Shown here: positions 62,778 through 64,000 of the stretch, piece by piece
How the letters are laid out: every line of letters begins with the position of its first letter
How positions within the stretch are numbered: position 1 is the first letter of the stretch
Assembly: GCF_020271745.1 (NCBI RefSeq)
Contig: NZ_CP084296.1
Location: 2,914,001-2,978,000 of the forward strand
Length of the DNA: 64,000 nt
Reading direction: 5' to 3'
Source of the DNA: Providencia alcalifaciens
GTDB taxonomy: Bacteria; Pseudomonadota; Gammaproteobacteria; Enterobacterales; Enterobacteriaceae
Notes under the pieces: model-generated
Told to the model about the DNA's origin: nothing
The model's database searches: none
What the model saw: only the letters and a program-made list of their open reading frames with translations
Position numbers and translations under genes: made by a program

Positions 62778-64000
62778 ATGCTGAACAATGTAATGAATAA
62801 TGCGCTCAGCGGTGTGAACGCTGCGCAAGGCGGGTTAAGTGTTATTTCTAACAACTTAGCGAACGCTGGCGTGGGTTACTATCACCGCCAAAGTGCTGTT
62901 TTCGGGGAGAATCCCGGTACGATGACACCTAATGGTTATTTTGGTAACGGCACCTATTTCAGCCATGTTCGCCGTGAGTTTGATGAATTTGTCAATGCAC
63001 AATACAGCCAATCCCGCGCACGTAGCGGTGATTTCGAGGCGTATGTGAAAAACTGCAACAAAGTTGATGACCTGCTGACAAACGATATCGAAGACTTGTC
63101 TGGTAGCATTGGAAGCTTCTTTACTGCGCTGGATACAGCAAGCAGTGACGCGAGCGACAAAACGCTGCTTGACGTTTTCTTAGGGCAATCCAACGCGTTA
63201 GTTTCTCAATTCAAAGAAGCAGATAAGCAACTGCAAGAGATGGAACGTGATATCAACCGCCAAATTGAAAATCAGGTGAAAGATATCAACATCTACGCAG
63301 AAAAAATTGCGGGTTTAAACCAACAAATCGCGCGTGTACGCTCTGTCAGTGGTTCAGAACCTAATGATCTTCTGGATGTACGCGACCGCTTAGTGAATGA
63401 GGTTAACTCGTTGATTGGCGTTAAAGTTATCGAACAAAACGGCAACTATAACGTGACCTTTGCGAGTGGATTGCCGCTCGTCACTGGCGAAAAAGCTAAC
63501 CGCTTAGAAGCGGTGCCATCCTCAAAAGATGACAGCCGTTTTAGCATTGGTTTTGTAGGCGCGAATGACCAAGTTCGTGAAATCCCTGATGAAGTTTTCA
63601 AAGGTGGTGAATTGAGCGGTATTTTGCGTTCACGTCAAGAAGTGCTCGATCCTGCTTATCAGCAAATCAATAAATTAGCGTTAGTTTTTGCGACTAAATT
63701 TAATGAAATTCACCAAAAAGGCTTTGATTCTAATGGCGAAACGGGCAAAGACTTTTTCGCGATTGGTAAAGGCTCTGTGGTTAGCAACACCTTCAATGCC
63801 GGTAAAACTGACTTTGATTTGAGTTACAGCGATGTATCGCAAGTCACTGGCAAAAACTATGAAATGCGTTTTGATGGCGGAAAATGGAATGTGACCCGTT
63901 TACCGGATGGTGTTGACGTTAAAGTGGATACGACCACTCCAGGTTCACTGAAATTTGAAGGTATTGAACTCAAAATCACGACCAATTCTCCTGCACAAGG
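62778..64000 (+). CDS. flgK: Hook-filament junction protein FlgK (partial, 3' end beyond window)
   Basis: About 407 residues of the N-terminal part are present. The rod/hook motif reads [33 protein letters not shown], followed by the family phrases LLDVRDRLVNEVNSLIGVKV and FKGGELSGILRSRQEVLDPAYQQINKLALVFATKFNEIH...FFAIG. The junction protein joins hook to filament and is exported with FlgN. The ATG at 62778 follows AGGAAAAGC. Confidence 0.95.
   Translation, partial: MLNNVMNNALSGVNAAQGGLSVISNNLANAGVGYYHRQSAVFGENPGTMTPNGYFGNGTYFSHVRREFDEFVNAQYSQSRARSGDFEAYVKNCNKVDDLLTNDIEDLSGSIGSFFTALDTASSDASDKTLLDVFLGQSNALVSQFKEADKQLQEMERDINRQIENQVKDINIYAEKIAGLNQQIARVRSVSGSEPNDLLDVRDRLVNEVNSLIGVKVIEQNGNYNVTFASGLPLVTGEKANRLEAVPSSKDDSRFSIGFVGANDQVREIPDEVFKGGELSGILRSRQEVLDPAYQQINKLALVFATKFNEIHQKGFDSNGETGKDFFAIGKGSVVSNTFNAGKTDFDLSYSDVSQVTGKNYEMRFDGGKWNVTRLPDGVDVKVDTTTPGSLKFEGIELKITTNSPAQ

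Noticed and set aside
1..64000. CRISPR arrays, rRNA operons or prophage
   Set aside because: No regular direct-repeat series, rRNA sequence or phage structural genes were seen; repeats present are palindromes, tRNA copies and short duplications.

Overview
The window reads as a chromosomal segment of an enterobacterium of the family Morganellaceae, most likely Providencia. Base composition is AT-rich, the gene order mdtG-lpxL-...-trhO-...-bssS-pyrC is the Enterobacterales order, a complete tetrathionate reductase locus is present (typical of Proteeae and Salmonella), and the predicted proteins resemble E. coli and Salmonella counterparts closely enough to name most of them. The species call is an inference from composition and recalled family sequences; no search was run.

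Region 1 (1-15.4 kb): a partial POT peptide transporter, mdtG and lpxL on the minus strand, then the ttr locus (ttrR and ttrS minus, divergent ttrBCA plus) sitting between lpxL and trhO, which are neighbours in E. coli. ttrA is followed by a run of hairpins ending in a strong terminator. A DUF4760-like fragment, trhO, an RcsA-like regulator, bssS and pyrC follow. Region 2 (15.6-17.1 kb): three minus-strand tRNA-Asn genes, two of them in duplicated gene-plus-terminator units, and ylaC. Region 3 (17.6-22.2 kb): a cold-shock protein gene, then a Salmonella-type mgtC-mgtB magnesium/virulence operon with two candidate proline-rich leader peptides, and a small lipoprotein gene. Region 4 (22.2-32.4 kb): a fliZ gene standing alone after a 1-kb non-coding stretch, the divergent putA/putP proline-utilisation pair with repeated PutA-operator-like motifs, cycA, and an orphan HicB-type antitoxin.

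Region 5 (32.9-34.2 kb): an apparently intact IS2-group IS3-family element with a 5-bp target duplication, about 1.1 kb upstream of flhDC. Region 6 (35.3 kb to the end): a consolidated motility and chemotaxis cluster, flhDC-motAB-cheAW-two MCPs-cheRBYZ, then flhBA, flgNMA (minus) and flgBCDEFGHIJK (plus, flgK running off the edge). Between cheZ and flhB lies accessory DNA: a ccdAB toxin-antitoxin pair, a truncated GNAT-toxin remnant and yajD, the last flanked by two copies of a perfect 16-bp palindrome. flhE is absent after flhA.

The genes tell a coherent story of anaerobic gut respiration (tetrathionate), proline and D-amino-acid use, Mg2+ starvation response and flagellar motility. FlhDC drives the class 2 flagellar genes. 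Four good matches to the FliA (sigma-28) promoter consensus precede motA (inside flhC), the first MCP, flgM and flgK. FliZ, FlgM and FlgN modulate this cascade. The most unusual material is regulatory: the mgtCB leader peptides, the structured RNA after ttrA, the ccdAB operator-like palindrome, the yajD-flanking palindromes and the IS element beside flhDC.
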